A model generated the notes under the pieces. The model saw nothing but the letters and a program-made list of their open reading frames with translations, had not been told where the DNA came from and did not search any database. The translations under genes and the position numbers were made by a program. From positions 1 through 54,820 of the forward strand of contig WPDH01000355.1 in assembly GCA_019137255.1 (NCBI GenBank): DNA of 54,820 nucleotides, given 5' to 3'. Positions 33,201-44,267 of this stretch are shown here, one piece after another; within the stretch, counting starts at the first letter, position 1, and each line of letters starts with the position of its first letter. This DNA is from Corinectria fuckeliana (taxonomy: Eukaryota; Ascomycota; Sordariomycetes; Hypocreales; Nectriaceae).

Positions 33201-35841
33201 CAACCCCCAGGAAATTCTGGCCAAGAACATTGAGGCTTTAAAGGTCATTCTCGAGCTTGGGCAAACGGAGGGTAATATCCTTCGTGGATCGTGGAAGGAC
33301 GTCCTCATGTGTATCAGTCAGTTGGATCGACTGCAGCTCATCTCTGGTGGAGTAGACGAGAGCGCCATCCCGGACGTGTCCAAAGCCCGGTTCATGCCCC
33401 CTCAGAGGTCGGAAACATCGGACTCTCGGTCATCGACGCAGTCTCGGAGACCGCGACAAAGAACAAGCTCTCACCGGGGATTCTCCAATGAAATCGCTTT
33501 GGAGAGTCGCTCTGATGAAGTGATCCGCAGCGTTGACCGCATCTTCACCAACACTGCAAGCCTCAGTGGCGAGGCCATGGTCTACTTTGCCAAGGCCTTG
33601 ACCGAAGTCAGCTGGGATGAGATCAAGGTCTCCGGCTCGAACGACTCGCCTCGAACCTATAGCTTGCAGAAGATTGTCGAGATCAGCTATTACAACATGA
33701 ACCGCGTCAGGTTTGAGTGGAGCAATATCTGGGACGTCTTTGGCGAGCACTTCAACCGCGTTGGATGCCATAACAACATGAACATTGTATTCTTTGCCCT
33801 CGATTCGCTGCGCCAGCTTTCTATGCGGTTTATGGAGATTGAGGAATTGGCAGGTTTCAAGTTCCAAAAGAACTTCCTCAAGCCTTTCGAGCATGTCCTT
33901 GCCAACTCGCATAACGTCACCGTCAAGGACCTAGTTCTGCGATGCCTGATTCAGATGATCCAAGCCCGCGGAGACAACATCCGCTCTGGATGGAGGACCA
34001 TGTTCGGCGTCTTCACCGTGGCAGCGCGAGAGCCTTACGAGAGCATTGTCAACTTGGCCTATGAGAATGTCAACCAAGTATACAAGACCAAGTTTGGCGT
34101 TGTCATCTCCCAAGGTGCATTTACGGATCTCATTGTTTGCCTCACTGAGTTCTCTAAGAACCTCAAGTTCCAGAAGAAGAGCCTGGCAGCTCTTGAGCTT
34201 CTAAAGTCCCTGATTCCTAAGATGCTCAAGACGCCTGAGTGTCCGCTGTCACTGAAGTATGGTGAGAACGGTGCAGCCGAGAAAGCAGTTCCACCATCGG
34301 ACGCATTGACGTTGTCGCAAACCAACACCTCCGTTGAAGAGGGTTATTGGTTCCCGGTGCTTTTTGCTTTCCACGACGTTCTCATGACCGGCGAGGATCT
34401 AGAGGTGCGTTCTAACGCATTGGAGTACTTCTTCGAGACGCTTCTCAAATACGGTGGCGACTTTCCTCCGGAGTTTTGGGACATCTTGTGGCGCCAGCAA
34501 CTTTACCCAATCTTCCTGGTGCTGAGGTCTCGGCCGGAGATGTCCAACGTCCTCAACCACGAAGAGCTCTCTGTGTGGTTGTCGACAACCATGATCCAGG
34601 CGTTGCGTAACATGATTACCTTGTTCACGCACTATTTTGACGCTCTCGAGTACATGTTGGATAGGTTTCTGGAGCTTTTGGCCCTGTGCATTTGCCAAGA
34701 AAATGACACCATCTCAAGGATCGGAAGCAATTGTCTGCAACAGCTGATTTTGAAGAATGTCACCAAGTTCAAGTCACAGCACTGGACCAAGCTGGTTGGC
34801 GCTTTCTGTGAGCTGTTTGAGAGAACCACGGCATACCAACTGTTCACTGCGACCACGATCAATTCTACGGCCTCTCTGGAGCCTCCGCCAAACGGCCTCG
34901 ATTTCTCGGGTACGACTAGCTCTCAAGGCGATACGCCTGTGGATGAGAAGTCGCTGAAGATCAACGGAGTTGAAGAGACACACCTGACTTCGGACGACGA
35001 CTCGATCATCCCACCTTTGTCTCCTCGACCGGCCGACGAGGACTTGCAAGCGCCGCCAGCTGCCCCCCCGCTAGAGGAATTTAGGCCGTCCTCTAACTTG
35101 CAGCAGCAGCCTATTGTGGTGACGGCAGCCCGCCGACGGTTCTTCAACCGAATCATCTCTCGTTGCGTTCTGCAGCTCCTGATGATTGAGACGGTGAATG
35201 AGCTTTTCGGCAACGACACAGTCTACGCGCATATTCCCTCGACGGAGCTTCTGCGGCTGATGGCCCTTCTGAAGCGGTCGTTCCAGTTCGCTCGCCGATT
35301 CAACGAAGATAAGGAGCTTCGCATGAGGCTGTGGCGAGAGGGCTTCATGAAGCAGCCTCCTAACCTGCTGAAGCAGGAGAGCGGCTCGGCGGCGACGTAC
35401 ATCTCCATCCTGTTCCGGATGTTTGCGGACAACGCGCCGGAGAGGCTCCAGAGCCGACCTGACGTCGAGGCGGCGCTGGTCCCGCTATGCAAAGACATCA
35501 TTGCGGGCTACTCGTGCTTGGAGGAGGAGAGTCAGCACCGAAACATTGTGGCCTGGCGACCGGTTGTGGTTGATGTGCTGGAAGGCTTCGCGACGTTCCC
35601 CGCCGACGCCTTCAAGTCTCACATCCCGGACTTTTACCCACTAGCAATTGACCTCCTTACCAAGGACCTGACACCGGATCTGCGGAGCGCACTCTTTGTG
35701 GTGCTGCGACGTGTCGGCGAGGTCGGACTCGGTATCGAGGGCATGGGCCGAACGGTCGATCGACGGCCCTCGGCCATCGCGAACCGGGTTCCGGAGGAGA
35801 ACATGGGCGACCGCGAGGCTGACGCAAGGAGGATGTTGTAG
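30250..35841 (+). CDS. SEC7: SEC7-type ARF guanine nucleotide exchange factor
   Basis: Two exons, 30250-31524 and 31579-35841, give about 1845 residues. The 54-nt intron starts GTATGA and ends TACTAG; joining reads RASFKKEIEVFLNEIYLALL without a frame break. The order is that of the BIG/Sec7 family: an N-terminal DCB region, a low-complexity acidic segment (~210-305), the HUS segment around residues 420-490, and the catalytic Sec7 domain at ~645-840 containing FNFKPKKGMKLL, FRLPGEAQKIDRF (catalytic Glu 730) and YSVILLNTDLHS. HDS repeats fill the C-terminal half. The protein activates ARF GTPases at the trans-Golgi for vesicle budding. The catalytic Glu is present, so the enzyme should be active. 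Its length is a little below the yeast protein. Confidence 0.95.
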
Positions 35842-36200
35842 AAGCGGGAACTAGCGGTGTTGATCCAGATCTCGGCGGCGGCGGACATCTGACTGCCGTC
35901 GAACATGGCGTTGGACCGGGTAGAATGCTGGGCGGGCTTACGGCACTTTTCTCTAGATTGCTCCGGGTTTTTGTACGGCGGTGGGCCGGCCTGGGAGTGT
36001 GTAGCATGTTGTTTAAACGGATGTGACAATATATTGGTTTATTGATTTCTCTCATCTCGTCTGAGCGAACTACAATCTAGCTGCAATTGGCTTTTATGCT
36101 CGTCCCTGTTCGTGAAGCTGCTGCAGCTAGCCGTTTACCCTTTTCTTTAATTCTTCTCTGGGTATTCATCATACATGTCTAAGAGTGTAATCAGGGCTGT
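35842..36200. terminator. Convergent 3' intergenic region (SEC7 / HSM3-like)
   Basis: About 360 bp between two convergent stops. It should contain both polyadenylation regions; the part around 36005-36060 is AT-rich with acaatatattgg. No gene is seen, and exact processing sites cannot be set from sequence alone. Confidence 0.45.
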
Positions 36201-37347
36201 TTAGTCGAGAATCTGACTGATGTATCTTGCCAACGGCTCTGCCTCTTCTTCCACCGTCCGGTTCGGCAGAGTTTTTAGAGCGGCCTTGAGCTGCTCATCG
36301 CGTTGGGCAGCCGTCCTGACCAAGTCTCTCACAACCTTGTCCTTGTCCGCTGACTGCCCGGCCACGCGCGCTACGCTGACGAGAGTCTCGAAGAAGTCAA
36401 TGAGGCTCAGGTGCATCAGTATATCTGAGGTGTCGACCATGCTGAGCGCAGCCCACTGCACTAGACCTTGGCCAGCTTGTTCAGCAAGGGCTTCTGTGAC
36501 TGGGAGGAGATCGGGGAAGGGCGTTTGCGAGAGGGCGCGCGGGTTAAGACTGGCAAGGCGGGAGACTAGGCGCAGGAGACGGCCCTGGGCGAGGGTGGTC
36601 TGGCGGTCGGGGGTTTCGGAGGCGCAGAGAGAAGTGATGATGGAGAGGAAGGACCGCTCGAGGAAGATGAGGTGCCAGAGGCGGGCGTGGCCGGGGACGC
36701 GGCGCTTGACGATGTCGGTGCTGGTGCCGTTGGACAGCCCATTCACGCCCCGGCCGTTCGCGATGACGTCGCAGTCCGTCTCGAGCAGATCGCCCAGGAC
36801 CTTGCCAGCACGCTCACCGACGCCGACGTTGGGGCTATCGAGCCAGCGGCGCAGCAGCTCCTCGACGACCTCGGGCAGGGTGCTCAGGAGGGCGGCGTCG
36901 GCGGGGGTGCGGGCGGCCTTGTGGAGGATGACGAGAGCGAGCTGGTTGGCGCCGGGAACGGGGGAGGTGAGGGCGGTGACGAGGGCGTTGGGGTCGGCGA
37001 TGGTGAGGCAGCGGGTGAAGGGGAGCGGAGACAGGAGCTTCGTGGCGAGGGAGAGCAGTGGCGTCGGATCTTGGGTCGTTTGCTGGAGGATGACTGTGAG
37101 GGGCGGGAGGAGCGTCGGGAGAAGAGGAGGGATGTTGGTTTCTAGATACGAAGAGTTAGCAGAAAGCACAAGGGAGGACGACGTGATGCCGAAGGGAGTC
37201 CGGGGTATAGAGAAACTGACCGTTGAGTTGCAGCTCGACATCGTCAAACAGCTTGGCGTCGAAGGCGGCGGATGCATCGTTGACCAGCTGCTCGAGGTGG
37301 AGTTCCAGCTCTTCGAAGCCCGAGATGGGCACATTGTTTGGGGCCAT
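36201..37347 (-). CDS. HSM3: HSM3 / PSMD5-like 26S proteasome assembly chaperone
   Basis: Two exons, 37347-37221 and 37141-36201, give 355 residues. The 79-nt intron has a GTCAGT donor, a GCTAAC branch site and a CTAG acceptor, and joins DDVELQLN to ETNIPPLLPTLLPPLT. The protein is all-helical and Leu-rich, in keeping with the ARM/HEAT fold of yeast Hsm3 and human PSMD5 (S5b), which bind Rpt1 during assembly of the proteasome regulatory particle. The start GFEELELHLEQLVNDASAAF and the helical repeats fit the remembered fungal entries labelled DNA mismatch repair protein HSM3. ATG 37347 has the better context; an in-frame ATG at 37377 would add ten residues. It is shorter than yeast Hsm3 (~480 residues). 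The promoter is shared with RPC31. Confidence 0.75.
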
Positions 37348-37683
37348 GCTGTATTCAGGGACGACCCTCTGAGACATGACGCTGTCGCCAACAGAAGCTG
37401 CGTGAAGGGTAACAACTCGTGAGTCTTGGGGACGATGCCGGCTGTTTGTGGTTGTAGGTGCAGGTCCCAGGGAGAGCTCCTGAGGCACGCTGCGGGGCAG
37501 GCGTCATCACAGCGGAGCCATTCCGCCCGCCCAGGCACCCTCTGTATCCCACCCCGCAAAAAATTCACTTTCCCCGTCACCACCAGAAAGTGACTGTTTC
37601 GCGCTTTCAACAGTCGCACAACCACGTCAGCGCGCGCGTGTCCCGTCTTTCCCCGCTCCGCTGCTTGAGTCTCCTGCTCTGTA
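37348..37683. promoter_or_regulatory. Divergent promoter between HSM3-like gene and RPC31
   Basis: Only ~336 bp separate the two start codons on opposite strands. The strip must serve both genes, linking a proteasome-assembly factor with an RNA polymerase III subunit. No specific binding site was recognised. Confidence 0.6.
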
Positions 37684-38531
37684 ATGTCTGCGCGAGGCGG
37701 TCGAGGAGGCGGCCGCGGTGGTAGAGGCGGCGGACGAGGAGGGCGTCCCAACGTGTCGTGGGATACCGGCGAAGAGCCTGACGCCCGGCCCTCGGAGCTG
37801 TTTCCCGTGAGATTTGACCTCTCTGCATGTCTACAAAGACTTTGTGCTGACTCGGATTCCAGCCCTATGTCGTTCATCCGCCAAAACCCCTCTCGGCCAC
37901 CGAATGCCGCGGCATCCAGCACTTCCTCCTCCTCCGCCACCAGGTCCACGGCTCGCCGCTCTACACCTCCAAGCGCACCTCCCTCCACGACCCCATCGCG
38001 CCGCGCAAGCTCTACGGCCAGGCCCAGATGAACGCCCGCTACGACGTCAAGAACAAGGCCTCGCTCGACCCCTTCACCGCCGTGCCCACCTACTCCCACA
38101 AGTTCGTCCGCGAGGAGCGCGCCCTGCCCGACTGGTCCCATCGCCCCGTGTGCCGCGAGCTCTTCCCCGCCGAGCTGCTCGACACCGTCGACGCCGCCGC
38201 CGCGACCTCGGCTGCCCCGGGGACCTACAAGCGCCGCCGCCTCGAGCTCAGCAGCATCAGCGCGCTGCCCAGCGCCGAGGAGGCGTTTGGTATCGAGGGC
38301 GACGACGAGGGCCAGGGCCGCAACTTGCTCGAGCGGCTGCAAGCCCTGAAGGATGGCGAGGGCGAGGAGGGTGCGGATCTGGAGGACGAGGAGGGCATGG
38401 AAGAGGAGGAGCAGGACGAGGCGTACGACGACGAAGATGCGGGCGACTACGACGCCGAGAACTACTTTGACAATGGCGACGAGTTTGGCGAGGACTATGG
38501 AGATGATGGTGACGGCGAGGGAACCTTCTAG
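37684..38531 (+). CDS. RPC31: DNA-directed RNA polymerase III subunit Rpc31 (RPC7-like)
   Basis: Two exons, 37684-37806 and 37863-38531, give 263 residues. The 56-nt intron has a GTGAGA donor, GCTGAC branch site and TTCCAG acceptor, and joins SELFP to PYVVHPPKPLSATE. The N terminus is Gly/Arg-rich (RGG repeats, residues 4-20). The central part contains SKRTSLHDPI, followed by a Y-x-x-K motif, PTYSHKF and LPDWSHRPVCRELFP. The last ~75 residues are strongly acidic (Asp/Glu runs). Basic N terminus, short conserved core and acidic tail are the hallmark of the Rpc31 family (PF11705), which forms part of the Rpc82-Rpc34-Rpc31 initiation subcomplex of Pol III in the nucleus. The reading frame before the intron would run on into a wrong frame without splicing. 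Confidence 0.88.
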
Positions 38532-38671
38532 GCGTGGGGGTTTTTGTTTTTGGCCTGGAGAAGCCGGTACGATTAATTGGGACTTGGAACGGAAAAGATG
38601 GGCTCAGGATACGGAGGGCACACACAAGATGGTCAGCGACTTGATCTCACGGCGTTTAACCACAAAACTTG

Positions 38672-38704
<33 letters not shown>

Positions 38705-39145
38705 AGAGCACTGCATACAGCTTGATACCCACGCCCGCAACTCGGGGCGCGATGCGAATTAATAAAACCCAACCAAACTAGACTAAGCATGGCATGATGC
38801 CGTGTTTCTTGCTGTCCTTGGCTTTCCAAGGTCGTTTTCTGTCTTGAGATATCGAGGGTATCTATCTAACGTAGGATTCAAATCCAGATCGATGCTCGAT
38901 CCTGCGCTCCCAGTAACCTCTCCGTGTTCTTCCATTCCGGACCGGAATTTCACAAGTACCTAGTCACGGAATCAAGTTGTTTTGTTGTATTCGTACATGT
39001 CGTAAGGGGTTTTTGTCTGCCCCAGCTGATCTTTCCCTCCTGGTAATCTTCACCCCTAACACTTGCTTGCTTGTTCGCACACAGCTACACCCACGTAGTT
39101 CATATCCACCTCGGGCTCCCATTTAACGGACACTAGTTTAACAGC
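38532..39145. terminator. Convergent 3' intergenic region (RPC31 / NUP49)
   Basis: About 610 bp between convergent stops. It includes a TA/TG microsatellite (38671-38704) and an aattaataaaa stretch near 38757-38766 that could be an RPC31-side poly(A) signal region. No gene is seen. Confidence 0.5.
38671..38704. repeat. (TA)n(TG)n microsatellite
   Basis: Alternating purine-pyrimidine run: eight to nine TA units followed by about eight TG units, in the 3' flank of RPC31. Such runs are length-variable and can adopt left-handed DNA. Confidence 0.9.
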
Positions 39146-40738
39146 TTAAGCCGCCATGCCCATGGCGTAGACACCGCTGTCAAGGATACCCGCCTGCAAC
39201 CGCGACAGCCGCTCGCGCGTGTCGGCAATCTGCCCGGCCTGGGCGACGATGGCGTTGCCCGTCTCGCGCAGCGCCAGCAGGACCTCGCCGAGCTGATCCT
39301 GGACGACGGCGTTGCCGGCGCTGCGGTCGCGCACCGAGCGGATCTGTTCGTACAGGCCGTTCTCGACGCCCGGCATGTCGCGCTCGATCTCGCCGCGGTA
39401 CTCGTCCAGGCGCTTCTTGTACTTCTCCGTGTCGTCGCAGATGCGGTTGAAGTAGGTGATGAGGTCCTGCGCATCGGCGTGCGTCGACGCCGCGTCGCCG
39501 CTGGTCGAGTTCGCCGCGGGCGAGGTGTTGGCGAACAGCCCCGTCTGGTGGTAGTGCGTGGGTAGCTTGAGATTGTCGGCGCCACGGAAGCACAGGCGGG
39601 CGTCGGCGGCGTTCTTCTTGGTCAGGTCCTGCAGGGCCTTGACGGTCTGGATGTCGTTGTTGAGGGCGACCTGGACGGTGCGGAACTTGGACTCGACAAA
39701 CTTGACGTCTCGGCCGAGCTGTTCGATGTCGCGCTCGTGCTGCGGCATGAACTCGCCAATCTCGTCCTTCATCTTGATGACCCGCATGATGCCCTTGTCG
39801 AGCAGAGCGATCTCGTCCTGCACGGGCTTGGCGAGGTCGTCGAAGCGGGTGCGCGGGCGGATGTTGTCATAGTTGATCTGGACGGCGGAGACTTGGTTCG
39901 TCGACTGGCCCAGCGTTGTGCTTTGCTGAGGTTGTGTCTGGCCGCCGCTGTCGCACTGTTAGCAACCCGATGGCTAGATGGGAGAGCGAACCGCCTTACA
40001 ATAGTCCGCCAGATGGCTTAGCCTGTGACTGGCCAAAGAGACCACCGCCGGTGTTATTTTGGGTGCTTGCTGTTGTAGCGGCCCCGAAGAGTCCTCCTGA
40101 CTGTTGCTGTTGTTGCTGTGGCTGCTGTTGCTGTTGTGGCTGTTGTTGTTGCTGGTTCTGTGTAGACTGACCAAACAAACCACCAGTATTCCCAGTCGAC
40201 TGCTGCTGTGTAGGAGCTGCAGTCCCAAACAGACCTCCTGATGCTGGCTTGGTTCCGAACAAGCCGCCACTTGCAGGTTGCTGCTGGCCTCCAGCCGCTG
40301 GCTGGTTCTGCTGAGGAGTGGCAACGGCAGTGCTGCCAAACAAACTGCCGCCCGTCGTCGTCCCCGTCGTCGTCGACTGGCCGAACAGCCCACCGCTCGT
40401 CTTAGGCGCGCCGCCAAACAATCCCCCAGTGGTCGCCATCGTGTTGGTGCCTGTCGCGGGCGCGGTTGTCGATGCCGTCGTCGCCGAGCCTGAGCCGAAG
40501 AGTCCGCCCGAAGAAGTGGCTGCAGTGGTAGAGGCGCCGCTGGAGAGGTGGCGAGACGTTAGCAATGGCTCGAGGATCCGCGCGAGGTGGCCGCCGAAGC
40601 TATCGCGTGGGGCTTTCTTTGTTGACGGGGGAATGCGCTGGGACGGTAAGATGGAGACGGAGCTTACAGGGCGTTGGCTGCGCCGGTGTTGATGGAAAGG
40701 CCGCCTGCTGGGCCGCTTGCTGATCGAATCAAGGACAT
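39146..40738 (-). CDS. NUP49: Nucleoporin Nup49 (GLFG type)
   Basis: Three exons, 40738-40668, 40539-40000 and 39947-39146, give 470 residues, almost the length of yeast Nup49. Introns are 128 nt (GTAAGC...CTCCAG) and 52 nt (GTAAGG, GCTAAC branch, GACAG acceptor). Residues ~24-205 hold nine GLFG motifs plus one SLFG, the last GLFG being split by intron 2, and a Gln-rich tract of three Q5-6 runs separated by Pro. The C-terminal half (~230-460) is coiled-coil, with DEIALLDKGIMRVIKMKDEI and TYFNRICDDTEKYKKRLDEY. This is the Nup49/Nup58 member of the Nsp1-Nup57-Nup49 channel complex; FG repeats form the permeability barrier of the nuclear pore. The gene is complete. Confidence 0.92.
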
Positions 40739-41085
40739 GACCAGGCCCTAAGCAAACTTTGAGCGAGCGGTTGCGACTTGTATTACAGGTCAACTTTTCG
40801 CGAGGGCGCTTGTAGCTAGGTTGCTAGGCTAAAAGGTGCCAGGTTTGCGCTTGGGCCAACTGCGAGACCAAGGTGAACGCCCAGGTGAAGTTCGGTAAGC
40901 GCCGGTGAAACGGGGGTACATGGTACATAGTATGGCATGGTTGCGCGGAGAAACCTCGGCGCTAAAGAGCTGCTGGGAGCTTTCCCGGGAGCTTGACGTC
41001 GTTCCAGATCCCATTGTTCCAACACCATCGCTCGCGCACGTTTACTCAAAACTCGTGACCCTTTGTAATTGGCAGCATCGCAATC
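40739..41085. promoter_or_regulatory. Divergent promoter between NUP49 and FIP1
   Basis: 347 bp separate the two start codons. The sequence is GC-balanced without obvious long repeats. Both genes act on nuclear RNA handling (pore transport, 3'-end processing), so co-expression from this strip is plausible but inferred only from geometry. Confidence 0.6.
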
Positions 41086-42265
41086 ATGGATATCGACGAG
41101 GACGACGATCTTTACGTGCCCGAGGAGCCCAAGGTCGAGGCCACCGAGGAAAAGAAGCCCAAGTTCGACGACCTGGAGGAAGGCGAGGAGGAAGACGAGG
41201 GCGCTGCTATGGATGAGGATGATGACGACTCAGTGCGTTGCGCGTCGTTTTTGAGAGCAGACGTCAGGTTGGCTAACGCGCAAACAGGACATCGACATCA
41301 TTACCGAGCGCAAAGACGGCAGTAAACCAGCACCTCCACCGTACGTCAAACCGCTTTGCGACAGAGCCGACGCATCACTAACCTTTGGCCTCACAATAGT
41401 CAGACCAAGTACAGCGATATCCGCAACATTCCACAACGATCAGCCTCGACCGATGTCACAGTAAAGTCGGCGCCCGTCAAGAAGGAGGACGAGTCGAAGC
41501 AACCGAGCTCCCTCAACGTCGCTCCGCCCAGTGCCGACAAGACCTCGGCCGCGGCCTCAAAGTCGACCATTGACATCAACGCCAACCCAATCCACGCGGC
41601 CTCAGGCAAGCCTATCACTCAAGTTAACATCGACGAGGGTGAGTGTACTCTTCTCCGAATGCACTGGGACGTGACTAATCGTGACCGACGTAGACCTGCC
41701 CGAAAACGACAAGCCGTGGCGAAAACCCGGCACGGATATCAGCGATTACTTCAACTACGGCTTCGACGAGTTCACGTGGGCTCTTTACGCCTCCAAGCAG
41801 GAGACGGTTCGTGGCGAGTTCGGGGCCGACGTCTTTGCTAACAACAACAAGAAGATAATGGAGGAGTTCAATAGCATGATGATGATGGGCCAGATGGGCA
41901 TGCCGGGCGGTGGCGGTGGCGGCGGTGGTGCAGGCGGCGCGGCAGGTGGCATGCCTGGCATGGAAGGAATGGCTCCCGAGATGCAAGCCATGATGCAGCA
42001 GATGATGGCTTCAGGCATGGATCCTAGTCAGATGGACCCCAGCCAGATGAGCGCCATGTTTGCCGGCATGCAAAACGGCGGCGGCGGCCAAGGCGGTGGC
42101 CAAGGCGGTCATCAGGGCGGCAACTTTGGCGGCGGCTTTGGTGGAAACCAGGGCGGCTTCGGCGGCTACGATCAGAACATGTCCGGGGGAGGAGGAGGAG
42201 GAGGAGGCGGCGGCGGCGGCCGTGGTGGCTTTGGTGGAGGTCGAGGACGAAGAGGACGGTGGTGA
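41086..42265 (+). CDS. FIP1: Pre-mRNA polyadenylation factor Fip1
   Basis: Four exons, 41086-41232, 41288-41340, 41400-41638 and 41694-42265, give 336 residues. The donors are GTGCGT, GTACGT and GTGAGT, with CTAAC or CTAAT branch sites and AG acceptors at every step; phases fit throughout. The N terminus is acidic (MDIDEDDDLYVPEEPK). The Fip1 motif is at residues 147-175, DLPENDKPWRKPGTDISDYF then NYGFDEFTW, which binds the poly(A) polymerase and CPF/CPSF machinery. The C terminus is Met- and Gly-rich with GGNFGGG-type repeats and ends RGRRGRW, likely disordered and RNA-binding. Function: nuclear 3'-end processing scaffold that tethers poly(A) polymerase. Small exons explain why no single frame covers the gene. 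Confidence 0.93.
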
Positions 42266-42439
42266 GCGCGCAGGGAAGCCTTCATGGCTTCGCAGACATG
42301 CTGGGCTGTATCGATTTATGGACTGGGAAAATCTGGCGTTTGGGTATCTGCTGAAATGGCATGAAACGATAGACCGGCCTGCAATTATGGCCGACTGACG
42401 CAAGTGGACAATGAAACGACATTGATATCCAGAGATTAT

Positions 42440-43385
42440 CTATCCTCGTATGTTGACCTCTCGCCCCAACCTGACTTTGACGATCTTGGCTGGCTCGGAT
42501 TCTCCATCCACCGGTGCCATGATCCCTCCCGCCGTCGCGACATACAGCACCTTTCCCCCTTTACCAAACACGCACGCCGTCGATCCCGCAACCGCCATCC
42601 CCTTTACATCCCCCGCAACCGTCACAGCCTCTCCTCCCTCCGGGCGGAATGCGCACAACGGTGTTCATGGTGTTGGTGCACACATATACAGCCCCGTCCT
42701 GCGCCACGGCAATGTCATCCGGCAAGAGCCCCGACGCGAGCGTCTCCGCGGGACCAGCCGCCTCCAACGCCGGCGTCACGGGCAGACGGTACACGGACTG
42801 ACGCGCCGTGGTCGTGTAGTAGACGTAGGCCTGCGTGGGCGTGCGGCGGACCTTGAGGCCGTTGATGCAGATGGGGAACGGGGCGCCGGGGGGAAGCGTC
42901 ATGGACTCGTCTTCGAGGGCGATGGAGAATGCGCCGGAGGAGACGTCGAGCTTGTAGATCTTTCCGTTGAGACAGTCTGTGACCAGGGCAGTTTGTGCGT
43001 CCCACGTCGCCATCCCGTTGACCATGGCAATCTCCGGCGTGTGGGCGACTCTGGACACACGGGGTTTGTCGCCCGTCAAGTCGGCGAGCCAGACGCCGAA
43101 GCTGCCGGGCTTTGGCCCAGTGCCTCCGGCCATGTCGTAGATGCCTGCACCGAGGGCGAAGATGTCTGGGCGGATTTCGCAGATGCCCGTGAGGGCGTTG
43201 GTCGGGTCGTCTTCAGCCAGGGGCAGCCGAAAGAGCGAGGACCCGGTGGAGGAGACCGGGTCGATGGCCCAGACCTCGGGGACGTCGAGGCGGGTTGCCA
43301 GCAGGGTGCCGTTGGACCGGATGGAGATGTTCTCGAACCAGGTGGGCTTGGAGGAGAGCTGGAAAAGGGTTCTGACGGATGCCAT
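42440..43385 (-). CDS. SMP-30/gluconolactonase-like beta-propeller protein, apparently frameshifted
   Basis: The frame starts MASVRTLFQLSSKPTWFENI and reads as a six-bladed propeller, with NGMATWDAQTALVTDCLNG and GLLPDDIAVAQDGAVYVCTN typical of the SMP-30/TolB-like group. There is no signal peptide, so it is cytosolic by prediction. After NTMNTVVRI the original frame turns Gly/Cys-rich and stops at 42561 (274 residues). The expected continuation, GEAVTVAGD...GSTACVFGKGGKVLYV, is in another frame ending at 42440. The switch lies at 42631-42643 in a short run of Gs on the coding strand and needs one extra base; no acceptable intron is visible there (the shortest GT-AG span is 23 nt). Either a natural truncation or a sequencing/assembly indel explains this. 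Substrate unknown. Confidence 0.72.
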
Positions 43386-43969
43386 GGTTGGGTAGGGTGG
43401 GGGTTGGAAGGGTGCTCGGGGCTTGTAGATGGGTGAATTGTTGTCGAGTTCATCGACTTATATACTTAAGGCCGACCACCAGTGTTCCCATTCCATACGG
43501 AGATGGAGGCGGAGTTGTGGATACCACCAGAGCGATTTAGCTGGCATCTCAGACTAGGCTACATCCTAGATGCACTAAGTATGCTTTCCAATGTGTCGCT
43601 GCTGGTAATTCTTAGGTGGTGCTGTTGAAGCTTCCGCTTTCCAGGTCCAGCTCCGGCGGAAGTGTGGGGCATCTTGCGGAACGGGGCCCCGCTTGGTAAG
43701 GCCCAACGCCGTGGACCTCCGTGGCGGTGATGGACTTGCACCATCATACCCATTCAAAACAACGAGGGCGTTATTTCACATAGTTTTCCCATCACTTGAA
43801 TCTACATTATGAAAATCGTTTGTATTCACGTGGCCAACCACTCATTCATTCTGCGCGTGGTTACTCCTAGTGTACAGGTCCCAAATAACCGGTAGGCATA
43901 ATTTGCCTTCGCCCATCAACTTATTTCTGCTCGACATCAACATATCCGCACATAAAAAAAGTCCCGTGA
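43386..43969. other. Intergenic region, no supported gene
   Basis: About 580 bp containing the promoter of the SMP-30-like gene and the 3' end of the small gene to the right. Frames of 60-64 codons on the minus strand (43559-43757) have no recognisable content. Confidence 0.45.
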
Positions 43970-44267
43970 TCAATAAGCTGGGCGAGACACGAGGCTCTTC
44001 ATCAGACTCCTGAAACGCCCCCCGTTGGACTCGGTTGAGCTGTCACTTGCTTGGCTCGGCCGACGAGCGACGCAGTTGGTGAACTCGCTGCCTCCTGCAG
44101 GATACCGCGTGGAGAGCACGCGGCTCGGGTAGGCTATCAAGCACAGGTCAGAAAACAAGTGCAACCGAGCCTTTTGGTCAGGCCGTCTTACCGGAGCAAT
44201 CGTTTCGGCCAGGGTTGTTGAGGACGGCGTCCAGCTTCGCCTTTGCTTTCACGGCAGCAGAAGGCAT
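43970..44267 (-). CDS. Small two-exon hypothetical protein (79 residues)
   Basis: Two exons, 44267-44192 and 44133-43970. ATG 44267 starts MPSAAVKAKAKLDAVLNNPG; the donor GTAAGA at 44191 and the acceptor TTGATAG at 44134 frame a 58-nt intron. Joining completes an Ala codon and continues AYPSRVLSTRYPAGGSEFTN and a Ser/Arg-rich tail ending SLVSRPAY. There is no signal peptide, cysteine cluster or membrane helix; the N terminus is basic and helical. I do not recognise a named family, though the YPSRVLSTRY...GGSEF block looks like conserved sequence rather than noise. It is too small and too split to be seen as one frame. Function unknown. Confidence 0.62.

Noticed and set aside
36201..38342. Continuous 713-codon minus-strand frame as one protein
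   Set aside because: Its N-terminal half runs antisense through RPC31 and through the intron of the HSM3-like gene. The spliced 355-residue model fits the family.
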